From the NCBI RefSeq assembly GCF_000003815.2, contig NC_049996.1, positions 8,763,310 through 8,827,309 on the forward strand: a stretch of DNA of 64,000 bases, given 5' to 3'. This stretch comes from Branchiostoma floridae (taxonomy: Eukaryota > Chordata > Leptocardii > Amphioxiformes > Branchiostomatidae). Shown here piece by piece: positions 13,181-25,761 of the stretch (its first letter is position 1; each line of letters begins with the position of its first letter). A model generated the notes under the pieces. It saw only the letters and a list, made by a program, of their open reading frames with translations, was not told where the DNA came from and made no database searches. Both the position numbers and the translations under genes were made by a program.

Positions 13181-13939
13181 GTAAGCCAATGTGGGCAATG
13201 TTACGTGGGCCGGGAGGAAACCCATTATACGTACGTTCTAACGTTTGCTCTTCGGAAACAACCTATGGTGGGTTTATGGCTATGCCGAATACACTTTGAG
13301 CCTGACCTTCGAGCCGCTCTCTTCGCAGACATCGGGAGAAGTTTTTTTTTCATTAGGGAGAGGGGGGTAGCTAATTCTGGAGTTTTAATATTTGCTAAGG
13401 TTCTCTATGTCGGGAAAGGGATTTTTAGCGAGTTTTCTTGTGAAGGCGCGAATATCATAGACCTTTTGCTGTAAACTTAGCTAATGCTGGTTCTTTACGG
13501 ACTAATTCTGTCACTGACTTAAACCATTATTCGTTATCTACGCGTTAAGCTCGCAATGTGTTAAGAAGAAGCCCCCTTACATAAACCCTCTACGAAGACA
13601 CCCCGAAGTAAGAAACAACAGAGACCGAGATCTTATAAAAAACATTGTATTCATGAACAGTCGAAGTGCAGCAGAGATATCTTTACACAGACCTTGCCAA
13701 TAGGATATTTTCATCAGTGAAAAGTGCAGGGAAGACACAGCATTATTGCACAATAATATTTTTCCACATTTGATATTCACATGTCATCTTTTCTGTCTCG
13801 CACACAACCTAACCCCATCCTCTGGGAATAAAGTGAAACTTTATACATACTGAACATGGTAATGTTAAAACGATTTCTATCAAACGGTTACTAGCGAGAG
13901 CGTCATAAAATCTGGCACAGTGCGTTGCCTGTGACGTAC
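13181..13939. other. Spacer between satellite and Wnt1 3' end
   Basis: No gene, RNA or repeat was recognised here. Confidence 0.4.
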
Positions 13940-14542
13940 TTTATTACGTCAAAGGTCAAAGTGTATAACTGTCTGTCGTAGGGTCCCGCCCTAGACTTAC
14001 GTCGGGTCACATCATAAGAACACAAACTCTAGTCAAATACTACACTTCTACATTCTCTACTAATCTTCGTACGACAATATCTTAAAACCATCGGGTTAAA
14101 GTAAAGAAACACATCCATAACTGTCAATGTCTAAACATTTCAAAGAATCTAGCCAAGTCAGGTATGCTAGTTGAGTCATCTAGTCGGGTCGATAAAAAGC
14201 ACAGAGGAGGATGCCTTTGCAGCAATAAATAATGTAAGATCTTTTCTCCACATTTATATATAAATATAGATTCATAAATAGTAAAATATGTACAAAATCG
14301 TCTGTTCCCTGCAGAGCTATGTATTGATATCGGGCCAGTGTGGATGATGACAAAAAGCTACAAGACGGAACGCACTCCTTCGTGTACACGCGTACGTTGT
14401 GTCGTCTGCCCATCCGTTGCATCTCTGATTTTACAGAGAAGTGCAGAGACTTGGGTGGCACGTTTGCCGTGGTCTTGGAATCTTAGTCCGTTTCTGTCCT
14501 TTGAAGGACTACGCTTACTACGGAAGACAGAAGCGAGTCCTA
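13940..14542 (-). other. Wnt1: Probable Wnt1 3' untranslated region
   Basis: Stretch directly downstream of the Wnt1 stop. The first canonical minus-strand AATAAA I find is at 13945-13940 (read as tttatt on the plus strand), about 600 bases past the stop. The 3' end is a guess from that signal alone; transcript data would settle it. Confidence 0.3.
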
Positions 14543-15031
14543 CTACAAGCACGTGTGGATGGTCTTCGTTCTGACGCACTCCTCGCACTTGACCTGGCAG
14601 CACCACTGGAACGTGCAGTTACACCTCTCCTTCGTCACCTCTTGTCTCGTCGCGTACCCCCTCCCGCAACACAACAGGTCGCAGCCGTCCAGTCCGCGTG
14701 ACGTCACGTTGCACTCTCTCCCTCTCGTCCCCTCGAAGCCGAGCCGTGGGTTGTTACGGCAGAAGTTGGGCGATCTCTCGTGGTAGACCAGGTCGTTGTC
14801 TGTGGGGAACTTGTGGCGGGAGTTCTTGGGGACGAGCCCGGTGACTTTCGCCCTGGAGCCCCGGTTGTTGCCGATGTCGGGGACCGCGACCTTGGAGGCG
14901 CCGTCGAACTTCTCCTTCAAGCTGTCGCCGACGTCTCGGAAGTTGGGGAGGCGCATCCAGCAGGTCTTCAGCGTGCAGGACCCCGACATGCCGTGGCACT
15001 TGCACTCTCTGCGCAGGTTTTCAGCTACAGC
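14543..15031 (-). CDS. Wnt1: Wnt1 exon 4: acylation site and C-terminal cysteine-rich domain
   Basis: The acceptor is TTTCAG just before 15031; the stop is TAG at 14545-14543. It encodes residues 215-376. In order: [19 protein letters not shown] with the acylated Ser230; [48 protein letters not shown]; and [16 protein letters not shown] in the thumb-like C-terminal domain that contacts Frizzled in known Wnt structures. The C-terminus HTCL matches the usual Wnt ending (a cysteine in the penultimate position). The overlapping plus-strand ORFs here are shadows of this GC-rich exon. Confidence 0.96.
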   Translation of the reverse strand, partial: AVAENLRRECKCHGMSGSCTLKTCWMRLPNFRDVGDSLKEKFDGASKVAVPDIGNNRGSRAKVTGLVPKNSRHKFPTDNDLVYHERSPNFCRNNPRLGFEGTRGRECNVTSRGLDGCDLLCCGRGYATRQEVTKERCNCTFQWCCQVKCEECVRTKTIHTCL

Positions 15032-18000
15032 CTGAAACATTCAGAAAAAAGAAAGCACGTCAGTCAATGTCATCTTGCAGAAATCAACAGGAATGACAAA
15101 AAAATGTGCGAAAAAGGTTTCCAGCACACTCGTGGCAATAAGCAACTGGAATCTGCCTTTGAGCTAACAATGCCTAAATGCACAACGTTAGCAATATTGA
15201 GACGCCTTGATTACTCCTAATGTGTTCTCCATCCGGGACATTGCAGCAAACCACACAAATGTCCCAGAAATACTGGCCGAATCTATCGTTTGTAATTTCG
15301 ACCCATTGTAAGAAGAATGTCCGAGGTCATCTTTCCGTTTGAGAAAGGAATCCTGCGATTTAGGGTGAATCAAAGGCAAGACGAGCGAGACAGATGATAC
15401 TCAATTTTGTGATTAGAGAGGTGAACCGGGGGTCACCGAAGAATACCCTTAAAGACAGCGTAGGGCTCTTAATAGCACCCATAAGCCTCAAGAATTCCTC
15501 ATAGATTGATAAGATCGATCTTTTTTCATCCATTTTAAGCAGGGAGTTAAGAATTGACATTCTAGTTCGCAGGTATTTGGGTTTTAGAAAAGGCGATGTC
15601 CCGACTCGAGGTATCCCGGATCATCTAGTCAACAAAAATGGCAGCTAGGGTCCACCCAAGATCAGCTGACAAACGAAAGGTCACTTCGAGTCAACGCTCC
15701 GAGATTATACACCCAGCACACGATTTATGGTCGTTCTCTTTTGCGAACATTTCTCGTAGTGCTCGAACAGCGAGACTTGGAACACGTGAACTGATGCGAA
15801 CAGGTAACTTGTGTGGTCGCTGGTTGGAGCTATGTACCGAAGGAATGGTTGTTTATTTAGATGCGGTGACGATGGGGGTGATACAATGTGCCAGTTTACG
15901 CACCCGAGGCGAATGTACTTATGTATCATTAATACGCGTCATTACCCACAATTACTGGTCATTAGGACTCAGGGAGGTGGAAACAGAGAAAACCAGGTGT
16001 CAAGAAAGATGGCGGGGGCATGCTGCATTTTACTGTTACGTCAGGCCGCGACCTGTGTGACGGCTAGTAAAGAAAACCAGTGGAAAATTGCGATGACTGT
16101 AATCTTCGGGACATCAAACAAACCGCCTGAGCCGCGAGGGATCATGGTTTATGACACACCTGTCATGGCTTACACGTAAAACTAAACGTGGGACATCTCC
16201 GACTTATTGTATCACGATATCTGTCTTAATCGCAGCGGCACGTGCTTCACTGGGGAGGTTTTATCCCCAATGTTATCTGCGTTATCTACCTATTGAAGAA
16301 AGACAAAAAATGTCACGCCTACAGGTGTACCCTTTACTGAAGTAGATAGTTGATACAGAGTGTTAAGTGCCTGTCCGGATGTGCTAAGATACACGAAATG
16401 GGTAACTCGATGCCACAATGTTGATTCTCATATCATAGCTCGGAGCTCGAAACGCTAAGATAGATATCGTCTTTTTTTAGCAGAAGAATGGTAGCAATGC
16501 AGAAATTTGCATGGTTGATGTGTAACTCTTTAAGGATTTTATTTTAGTGGGAAAACTTAGCCAATCGACTTTTTAGATTGTAATCTTTAAGAGATGGAAT
16601 CGAGGAGTACATAAACGCAAGACTACATTGTTCTTTATAGATAAAGATAAGGGACACATTTTTGCCTGACTTCAATGAAGTCGACCGATAGTTAGGAGGC
16701 CATGGCCGGGCTAGTAGACATCTGGACGGCGGGCTACGATTGGTGGGCTCCCGGGGAAACTGACTTTGACGCGGAGGAATGCTTGGAACACTATAATAAG
16801 GGGAGCGCACGGCCGGTGGTTATCCCAAAACAGTGCATCTAACCATCTATACTGCACCAGCTAAGTATGCCTTCAAAGGTGAGGTAATTACAGGCCGGTA
16901 GGGGGGAATTGTGATGGTTAGTGCTGTACGGTGGCACGGTTACGCACACCGTGTTGGTCCTAATCATCATCACGTATGTTTGTATTTTGGTAACGCGTAC
17001 ACACTGACATATATACAAATTATTTTCACATTACAATTTGCTGTTAATGGAGTGAAAAAAAATTGAGCGTGCCGCCTCGTTTCTGAAAAGTCGTCAACGC
17101 TATAAAACCGACCATGTTTGTTTGCATCAACTGAATGGTGTGGTGACCTAAAATTTATTGCCGCCATGGGTTTGCTTGTTTCTAAAACACCTCTAGAAAG
17201 AAAAGCGGAAATTTTCTGTTTGTTTGGACGGGACATCCGCGGTAAACGTCAACCCACGCGAGTTTGTTATGGCAAGAGCACGGCCCTGTGTTTACGCCGT
17301 CCTTGTTTAATAACCACTACATGGTCAATAATGACCACAAACTCACGAGGACGGAAACCCGCCTCTTACTCTGTCACTGACATGTGATGGGTAGGACCAC
17401 CCATCTCTTCAACCCGTCTTGCATTTAATTCACCCTTTTGCTCGCAGACAGTGGTAATCACGCTATAGTTTGAAATTTGTTCGTTAAGAATGCATGATGG
17501 GATAGGTAGAAAGAAAAAATGGCGACTTACCACCCTGCCTGCCTCGTTGTTGTGCATGTTGACCAGGTAGCGGACGGAGTCTTTCGTCTTCTCCCCAGCA
17601 TCCACGAACTGCTTGGCGAACTGCTTGCCGAACTCCACGTTGTCGGAGCAGCCTCCCCACTCCCAGTCCTCACCGGCAGGGCCCTTGCTTCGGTAGTCGC
17701 ACGAGCAGGTCTCGATCGTGCCCTCGGCGCAGTTTCGGCCGACTTCGTGAGCGACGGCAGCCGACATCACAGCGTAGATGAAAGCCGTTTCTCTACATCC
17801 TAGAAAAAAATAAATAAAAAATGTTCAAATTTTCTGCTTTTTTTACAATACCAACGAGGCAATAAAACGAGCGTGAGAACGAAGAGGTGTAAAAGTGATG
17901 ACGTCAACAATAATTACTTAGCTAATTGAAAGATTACTTAACACTCGCAATTAGCACATCTCAAGAAAGAAAGCGAGAAAGTTCCCAGACTTCCCCAAGG

Positions 18001-21000
18001 AGTAGGTTGTGAAGTACAAAAAGGAATAACAAAGGCCAAGACGTCTTATTGTAGTCGGAGGTGTCTTGTCATTCTTGCGGGTGTTAAGTTGTCGTCTGTG
18101 TGTCCTTGTCATTGTAATGCAAGAACATATTTACTTAAGGAGTTTATTTAAGAAGATGTTGACAGTTACATCAATCACGTGTCCCGTATTACACCTGTTG
18201 GGCATTGCATCCAATAAAAATGTATGGGTGTTATTAGAGATAGACATATATTGGTGAATACTTGAGATGTGGCGGATATCATGAAAATTGCTGGGCTGAA
18301 TGTTTTTCCTTGGTTTACTGTATCTAAGGCACGTGGTAGTAATAAATCAAGAGTAAAGTCAAAGCTACGGAAATCTCTAAGCTCCTAGCGGAAACACATC
18401 AACATAAAGCCGACCATGGGATTTCTAAAGCGCGCAAATTGCCGAACCCGAGACGCAAGGCCCACGATTCTGCCATAGTTGTCTCTATTGTTTTGCACGT
18501 TTGGAATGACAGAGAAATGACAACTTTGATGCGCTGACAAAACCCGTCTCCTCGCCTTCCCCGGGACAGTGCTGGCGGGGACGGAAGCTGTTGTTTCCGA
18601 GCGCCGGGCAGTGATATTTCGGGCCCCGAGGGGCGGTAGAAAAGTTCCGGCCTTTTCATCCATTCTGAGGATAATCCCACAAATATCACAGTTCCCTGAT
18701 TCCCTCCGCCGTGACGGACAAACAACCAAACTGTTCCGTACAAATGACTATCGTCGCTATTGTATTGATCAAGGCTGAGGCAAGAAATTTTTGCACGTGT
18801 AGTGGCTTTTGAAAAAAATCAACAACAAAATAAATCTTGAAATATTAAAGTAAATGCTAGTAATATTTGCACTACCGTCATTACATTGTTCTGTGCACGA
18901 ATCGGATACTATTTTGCGTGAATTGGTATGGTCCAGAAGTGGGGTAACAACCCCCGAGGTTGCACAGGTGGGAAAGTAGAGGAGAACCAGGGTCAAATTT
19001 ACGAGTCTGAGATAGTCCAGGTCGGCTTTTCTACCCCATGATTATGTGTCTTTATTTTCGGCGAGGGAGGTCCCTTCCCCCGAGGGCAAGCCAACCTCAC
19101 CGCGATGGCATTTCGTCGGCAAAAATCAGACGTCGCTTCACCCAGGTGTGTGTCTGTCTGAAAAAATTTTCACATTTTTCCTCAGATGATGATATTTTTC
19201 TAAACGTACCCCCCTCCCCTCGAAAAAATCGTTGACTGAGTTTGTTGTGGGTCTACGCATGCGCTCACGTTTCTTCCCAGTTCCTCGTGTCAATTACGGA
19301 GCTCTTTTCGCAGAACACTTTTCGCAGCTCTAATTGCGCGAACAAACAGAGAATCGGTGGGAACTGGACAACACAAAAACCCTGGGACCTTCAAAATGGA
19401 GCCGCCTTAGAAGAGACCCGGTCTCAATCAATACATACGACGGAACAACAGCCACCTCCGCACGGGAAATTTGAAAAACAAAAGAGTTTCAGTAGCGTTT
19501 AATTGATTAATTTGGCATTTCTCAGGAGAAGGTGAAACGCATACCGCCGTAGTTTCATTGTTAGCGTCCGAACCCTGGATTACAGAATAATGCACTGTTT
19601 GGAGTGGGTAAGTCTATGCGCGAGTTGCCTGATTTACATGAAAGTGTCGGTTTACTTTGACTCCATTGCGGCTTACCTCTGTGTGTACAGAGCGACGAAG
19701 TGGCTTACGTGGGAACTCAATTTTCAAAAATAATTTCTAAGGTCAATTCTAGGTTTCATAAAAAAATCACTATCAAGAATTGTCTGTCGACTACAATGTC
19801 CAAAGCGTTCGTTCCTAAGCCTATTCTAGAACTGTTATACTACAATTTAGATAAATATATAAACAAGAACAATACCACGGTCACGGTGGGAATATGTCTC
19901 AACTATCCCTCCACATGTTTGTAAACATAACATATCATAACACACTGTACGGACCCCATCCGGATACAGAAACAAACACCCAATATGAGAAATGAGAACT
20001 CTGACTATCACACCACTTTCTACGTGCCAATTTCGCGCCAAATCAGGTTAAAGTTGCAAGGGTTGTTTTTCCGTGGTTCTTGATTTATCGTATTTTACGA
20101 GTGAAAGCGGGATAGAATGGAACCTGGTTCGAAAAGCCTAATGATGACGAGTTTGTTTTCATAACACACGGGTGGTTGGACAGGGGACCATCTGATTCGG
20201 TCGGGCGAGCTCGTAAGCCGACAAACCCCGGAGTTTTATTCGGGTTTACTCGGGTTGAGTCGGGCTTACTGTGGGTTACGCTTTCGCTGGTTTGTACACA
20301 AACACATAAAGGGAGATCCTTGGAAGGGATTTCACGCAGTTATCACAATTTAGCGGTTCTATGAATGACAGGGCTTTGTTGGAGTCGCACCGAACGGGGA
20401 GAGCGCGACGTGTCAGATAGGGAACCAGAGAAAAGAACCTTCACAAACCGTCATTTGAGTTAATACCGAACCAAAGACTGAAAGCGAGCATGCTGTATTC
20501 AACTTTCTGATCCCCCTAATTCTGACGTTGTTAGCGGGCCAGCTTGCCGCCACATAGTCCCACAGAACAACACACCGTCGACACTCACAAGTTTGCAGTC
20601 GTGCCCTGCTTCCACGAATTACACAAAGGACATAGATAAGGGGATATCCAAAATAGAGGGTCCTACGACCTGTTCCCGTGAGAGCCATTTTCTAAAGATC
20701 CGCCACAAAACAAGCGCATAGAAAACCCGAGAACAATTGTTACGAAACGTGGGACAATAATTCGGAGAACCTACCGCGCTTGAGGATGTTCCCGAAGACG
20801 GAGTTGACGTGGTCGTTGGTGTTGACGGGACAGTTCCATCGCCGGTTGGAGAACTGATGCTGGCACTCCTTGATGGCCAGCATGGCCCCGGTCCCGATGC
20901 TCTCCAGCGTCCCCGGGTTCCGTCGCACCAGTCGCCGCTGCTTCTTGTTCAGTGGGTGCTTCTTGGGATCCAGCATGATGGTAGAACCTGGCTTCCTCGC

Positions 21001-22156
21001 CACACCGGGAACCATGTTAGCATGCTCCTGCACTGCTACAGTGCTAGCGATGCCCCTAAAACAGAAATACAACATTTCTTATAAATAAATGTCGATACTA
21101 CATATACATATTGCACAACGAGCATAACAAACAACTTTAACTTGGTTTCTCAATACAACTCTCGACTCGATATACATAATCGTAGAAACCATAATTTTAA
21201 GCGCATTAGGCGGCGTCATTGCCGCTATACCATCTGAAAAACAAACAGTGCCAGATTTATCCATGTGTAATGCTTCGCCTATACAGGCGTGAACTTATGG
21301 CACAGCATTACTTCCAAGTCAGCGCAGTTCCTAAGGTAATACTTAGAAAATCTACAGAACTATAGGACCACCAGGAAATACTAACTGTAGTTTAAAACAT
21401 CCAGAGAAAGTTGTGTTCTGCGGCAATACGTAACCATAATTATAACCCCCTGCTGCTTGGGGGAGGGCGATCTGTGTCTTGTCTATAATTGTTGGGTAAA
21501 AGAGTAGTATCAAGATGTCTGGATTTTTTTAGACTCACAAATAGACCCCAAAAAATGTGGTTTGGGAAAGCTTGGTGATAATTTTCGTATCGGATGAACT
21601 GTTTTTAGATCGATAAGATCAACTGAAGCTTGCTCACAACATCTTGGAAAAGAGAAAAAAAGTCCCGAATTCTCGCCCAGACAGGATAGCTACCCTAGCA
21701 ACGGCGGCGATGGAAATCATTTTCTTGTGCGATCAATGAAATGCTATGGTAAACGGAACGAAAGAAAATACTGAAATAAACGACTTGTGTTCCCACAGCA
21801 AGAACTACCTGTAACAGTGTATCCGGAACCACACGATGTGACGAAATGATATGATGGTGGGAAAGTTACGAGACGAACCGGACACGTTAGTAAACTACAC
21901 GTCATTGGGAGAGTACGTTCGATTTGTTTTGTACGAGCGGAGCTGGCGACATGGCAGGCAGAGGACGGTACAAGTGTGTACGGGCCCCCGTCCTGCGTGG
22001 GGGTGAGAGGGGGGAGGGGAAACACCGCCCCGAAGGGAGGGGAACAACTACGGGAGGTACTTACCACCATCGCCCGATCACAGCATGCACTCTCTCCACG
22101 GGCACCACGGCCAGGAAGAGGAGAACCACCGCCCAGAAGGTGCACACTAACTTCAT
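14543..22156 (-). CDS. Wnt1: Wnt1 gene (four coding exons, complete)
   Basis: Secreted Wnt ligand that signals through Frizzled/LRP5-6, mainly to beta-catenin. The coding exons on the minus strand are 22065-22156, 20775-21055, 17531-17799 and 14543-15031. Joined they give 1131 nt, or 376 residues plus TAG; human WNT1 is 370. All three introns are GT...AG with phases 2, 1 and 0. The product has an N-terminal signal peptide, the GRWWGI motif at the exon 1/2 junction, [46 protein letters not shown], and a cysteine-dense C-terminus ending HTCL. Ser230 in CHGMSGSC matches the serine acylated by Porcupine (Ser224 in human WNT1). NVT and NCT in exon 4 are potential N-glycosylation sites. Assignment to Wnt1 over other subfamilies rests on GRWWGI, the GGCSDN context, FDGAS and SPNFC spacing, recognised by eye. 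No frameshift or premature stop was seen. Confidence 0.95.
17531..17799 (-). CDS. Wnt1: Wnt1 exon 3: central Wnt domain
   Basis: The acceptor is TCTAG just before 17799, after a T-rich tract, and the donor is GTAAGT at 17530-17525. Two bases finish the split glycine, then 89 residues (126-214) follow: [42 protein letters not shown] and MHNNEAGRV. The exon ends in phase 0 directly after the NNEAGR motif, a position shared with Wnt6 in this window. Confidence 0.94.
20775..21055 (-). CDS. Wnt1: Wnt1 exon 2: N-terminal Wnt domain
   Basis: The acceptor is TTTTAG just before 21055 and the donor is GTAGGT at 20774-20769. The first base completes the split Trp codon, giving WWGIAS. The exon then encodes 93 residues (32-124) and leaves one base. 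It carries the [15 protein letters not shown] helix, the [14 protein letters not shown] motif and ends NILKR before a split glycine. The donor has G rather than A at its fourth intron base (GTAGGT), which is weaker than the other donors of this gene. Confidence 0.93.
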
Positions 22157-22700
22157 AGTATGCCACTCGAGATGCAGCGCGATCACAAGGATGTCGATCG
22201 ATTCGGCGTGAGGGCCCTGAAGTGCCGAGGGTCGTGTTTCCGCGGCGCCTTGGAAGGACAGGGTAACCGACAGACAGGCCGGGAGTCGTCGGTAGTGAAG
22301 GCACGTACGTCCGCCGCTGGCTGGTCCAACCACCCGGTGTTCTGTTGTATCCGCGTGTAGGGCGGGATGATCACTGATCACACCCGTCGGCAAGTTCGAT
22401 CTGACACTGATAGGCGACGGTAGTCCGTAGGTAAAACTAGAACGTTACGAGAGCGAGGAGAGCGACTAAGTTGAGAGGTGCGTCTTCCACAAGGTCTGAC
22501 GACTGAATGACTAACCCAACGCCTCCGCCGACTCTTGTAGTCGTACGCCAGGTAGACTTGTCGCCCGGACTATGCGCATATCAAAGCAGCGCGCGAAATT
22601 TTTGTCCCTATTGTTCCCCAATTTACGCGAGTGTCACAACACACCGGCACTTTCAAGGCGCTGACAAACAACTTGGCGCGAACGTTGCACGCTATTGTTC
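21930..22700 (-). promoter_or_regulatory. GC-rich, CpG-dense stretch around Wnt1 exon 1 (likely promoter)
   Basis: Visibly GC- and CpG-rich against AT-richer flanks, spanning exon 1 and about 550 bases upstream of the ATG. No TATA box stands out. One TCF/LEF-like core (ATCAAAG) lies at 22580-22586, about 430 bases upstream of the ATG; a single 7-mer is weak evidence. Confidence 0.4.
22065..22156 (-). CDS. Wnt1: Wnt1 exon 1: start codon and signal peptide
   Basis: The ATG is at 22156-22154. The exon encodes 30 residues plus two bases (TG) of a tryptophan codon. Residues 1-20 ([20 protein letters not shown]) form a charged n-region and a hydrophobic core, a classic secretory signal; cleavage is likely near residue 24-25. 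The donor is GTAAGT at 22064-22059. This ATG was chosen because the in-frame sequence upstream is not signal-like and the first hydrophobic run begins exactly here. The exon ends in GRW plus a split W, as in vertebrate WNT1. Confidence 0.92.
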
Positions 22701-24389
22701 GCCCGCGAAATACTGGCAACCCCCGATTGCTAATTGGTTAATGCTTACGCAGAATGTATATGAATTACTACAACAAGCAACTTTCAAATAAAGACCTGGT
22801 GGGCCGGTCGGGACGCCTGGGGCCATGACACGGCACGGCGACACAGCGACTTGTCTGGGGAGGCCTGCCTGCCAGATAATTGCCCAGATCATTCGTCAAA
22901 TTGTGACAATTTTCGCATCAATTACACTCTGTCTTTTGGTCGCACTACAATCAATTACATACAATTTAGGGACCTCGTCGACACAGAGGCCGCGGAGACC
23001 AGCAGACTCACAACTCCCCGCGTTTAGTCGAGCCACTGGCGCGGAATATCTGACCCTTTTCTTCCAATATGCCCCCCCCCCCCCATCTAATTGTGTAAAA
23101 GACGATCTAATTATAATGAGACGACCGTTTAGCAGAGGCTGCAGGGTTCAAGAGTTGAAGGCGAGGGAAGTGGCTAACATGTCATGACGTTTCTGTCACA
23201 GAACAATCTCGTACAAAATTACATACATAATACAGACAAAATTGGACCACATCTTTCTTGTCGGTATCAAAGATAGTACTAGTAATGTTAAAAGTTTGGC
23301 TAATTAAAAAAAAAAGCGAAATCTTTCGCGAAATCGAATCAACATATCCGTTCCTTGTTCTCATTTATGACTCTTCTTAGATTTATCAACAGATAACACA
23401 ATTAAAACTTTTCTCTTACAGTCAATTGCGTCGGAGAAATGAAACAAGAACATACTGGACACAATAGATGTGCCAAGCTTCACGTTTCTTCAAGAACACT
23501 GTATCCATATGTGTTAGTTTACTAAAAAGAGACATGCTTCAAGTGCCGTCATAAGCCTCTATTAGGAAATGATATAGTGTACGATAAGCTAGTGGCGACA
23601 ATGGGGGCACTTGATATACGGGTGTGAAGTGTTGCGGTAGTTGTGGCGAGATTTACGGAGATCATTTGTTGTACGGGGTGGCGACGGTTACTCTGCCCAC
23701 CCGGGCGGCATGCCCTCCCCCTCTGCGGGGCGCCTCCGTGCCACCGCCGTTTCTTACCCTGCTGTCAAACGGGACAAGAATTGTTTTCTACTACCACCTC
23801 GAGAGATGTGCGTCATTTTCCCAGGAATTCTTACTGACCATCCATGACAAAAAAGTGTGATGAACGCCAAATTCCTTATGAGTCAGTCAGCCGTCTGAAT
23901 ACACATCTCAAGGCGTGAGAAACTTTTCCAAGAAAGCATATAACGTCCTTGAAGAAAGACACCAAGGAAATGCACAAACTGCGCGACTCTGACTTGTATT
24001 TCTCGGTAAGCCACTTCTGAAATCACACTGACAGAAGGCGCTCTTTCAATGCATACTTCTTCCTGACAACTTGTAATTATTTCTTTTCGGACGAGCGGCT
24101 ATCGTCTGCGTAACCATAGCGACGGCTACCTCCCCTCCAGTTTGAACCAGCTCGTGGCTTGTATTTCCCGCACGCCCATCGACGATCAGAGATTATCCGA
24201 GATAATCTTCGCATCACATGTGTTTTATTGGTCGCTAAGAAGATCATCGGCAGGTATCTGCTTCTCTGATCTCTTGGTTAAAACAACACAACGCCGCTGG
24301 GTCCGAGGTGGCCCCAAAAAATATGTTGAAATTGTCCGAATTCCGCGCTAATTAGCATGTCGACGAGACAGTGAATTGTTCTTCGCCTT

Positions 24390-24735
24390 TTGTACAAATT
24401 GATATACGTCATTTATTCATCTTCTAATAAACATCACTAGCATTTTCAGCCTTTGGTTCTTATTGTGCCACTATCGTAAGGTGTATTGTTGTACAGCATT
24501 CTTCTCCTTCAGAAGTTTCGGTTACCTTTGAAAAGAGTACAAACTTCATCATCTGATGAAGCTATTTGCAAGTTGATATGCGTATTCTTTCATCTTCTAA
24601 TATAAATCACTAGCAGTCGTTCTTTTTTACTGTGCCACTATCGAAAAGTGTATTGTTGTACAGCATTCCTTACCCTTCAGAAGTTTCGGTTACCTTTGAA
24701 AAGAGTTCAACCTGATCACGTAATGAAGCTATTTG
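24390..24735. repeat. Two-copy tandem duplication (~167 bp)
   Basis: TGTGCCACTATCG recurs at 24464 and 24631, with matching flanks (TTCATCTTCTAAT, GTGTATTGTTGTACAGCATTC, CAGAAGTTTCGGTTACCTTT). The copies differ by point changes and small indels. Confidence 0.85.
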
Positions 24736-25039
24736 CCTGAAAACTGTCTTCTCATTGAGTGCGCCACTCAGCCATGCGCGTGCGGACAACCACCAAAGCG
24801 CCGACCCGTCCGACTTGTTTATCTCGAGTACGGTAAACAGCGTCAAGTGGACAACAAAGACACTCGGAAGAAATACAAGACAATTCAACTTCGTCTCTAT
24901 TCAGATAATAGCATTTGATTTTCGGTCACAATTACATCAAAAGGTCGAAAAAGTCGCCGCACATGACAGACAAGACTAAAGTTTCTCCTCCAGTATACCA
25001 AGGAGGTATACCAAACAAGACGTAAGGGATTGCACCCGT

Positions 25040-25165
25040 CCTTTCGGATGGTGAAGTAAAGCCAGCGGCCCCGTGTATGTGGGAGCCATTGCGTAAGCCT
25101 CAAACGTCAAACCTACACGTTAAAGAATCCAGCACACTTATCGAAAAATTAGGCTGTTATGACCC
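25040..25165. mobile_element. SINE-like fragment, copy A
   Basis: Shares a body with 36849-36960: TTCGGAT...AAAGCCAG...GGCCCCGTGT...GGGAGCCA, then CACGTTAAAGAATCCAGCACACTTATCGAAAA. The ACGTTAAAGAA(C/T)CCA core is the most conserved part. The element ends are not defined. Confidence 0.5.
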
Positions 25166-25740
25166 GGTGTGCTTATAAGTTTAAAAAAAAACATGTGCCG
25201 TTGTGCCGTAGCGAGACAGTTACACAAATGGCACGGATATTTTACTTGAGGTTACACCAAAAGCTCCTTGGTTACACGTTTCATACCAAAGGTTTCTTTC
25301 CTCGTTCATACTAAACAGTACAGCCGCCCTAACTTCCCACAGCAATTGGAACCTAAAACCTTTCATCAGAGCCTTGCTAAAACTGGATATTTTTAATATC
25401 ACAGACAAAAGAGATGTGTCATTATCAAACATTCTAGTTTCGCTGCGGTATCGTTACAAGCCGTACGTAGATAGATACGTAGTAAAAAAGGGCCCAAAAT
25501 GTACGATACACTGCTCTCTTTCAGACAACTAGTTTGTCTCTACCAGACAACTTGATATGACCAAGGAGTTTTGATACTAGTATGACGAAGAGAATGATTT
25601 GCTAGAGTACTGTAGTTACCCGAGTAACCCGACCATCGAGTTTACAAATGGGCAACACATAAGCCAAATAATCTTCTTCAGAAGATCCGCCATTTTTGGC
25701 CAATTCCTAGTGTTTTTTCCAACAACATAATGAGTCTAAA

Positions 25741-25761
25741 CAACGATTTTTAACCTCCTTG
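25741..25761. mobile_element. Ultra-short palindromic insert (decayed)
   Basis: 21 bp, CAACGATT...AACCTCCTTG. Flanks GTCTAAA (25734-25740) and GTCTGAG (25762-25768) match at 5 of 7 positions. Confidence 0.5.

Noticed and set aside
14222-14237. AATAAA-like word near the Wnt1 3' end
   Set aside because: It reads AATAAA on the plus strand, the wrong orientation for Wnt1.
14543-15220. Several plus-strand ORFs opposite Wnt1 exon 4
   Set aside because: Shadows of the GC-rich Wnt1 exon; the minus-strand frame carries the Wnt motifs.
15638-16060. 140-codon plus-strand ORF in Wnt1 intron 3
   Set aside because: Antisense within an intron, Arg/Thr-rich without domain, two overlapping frames equally open; most likely chance.
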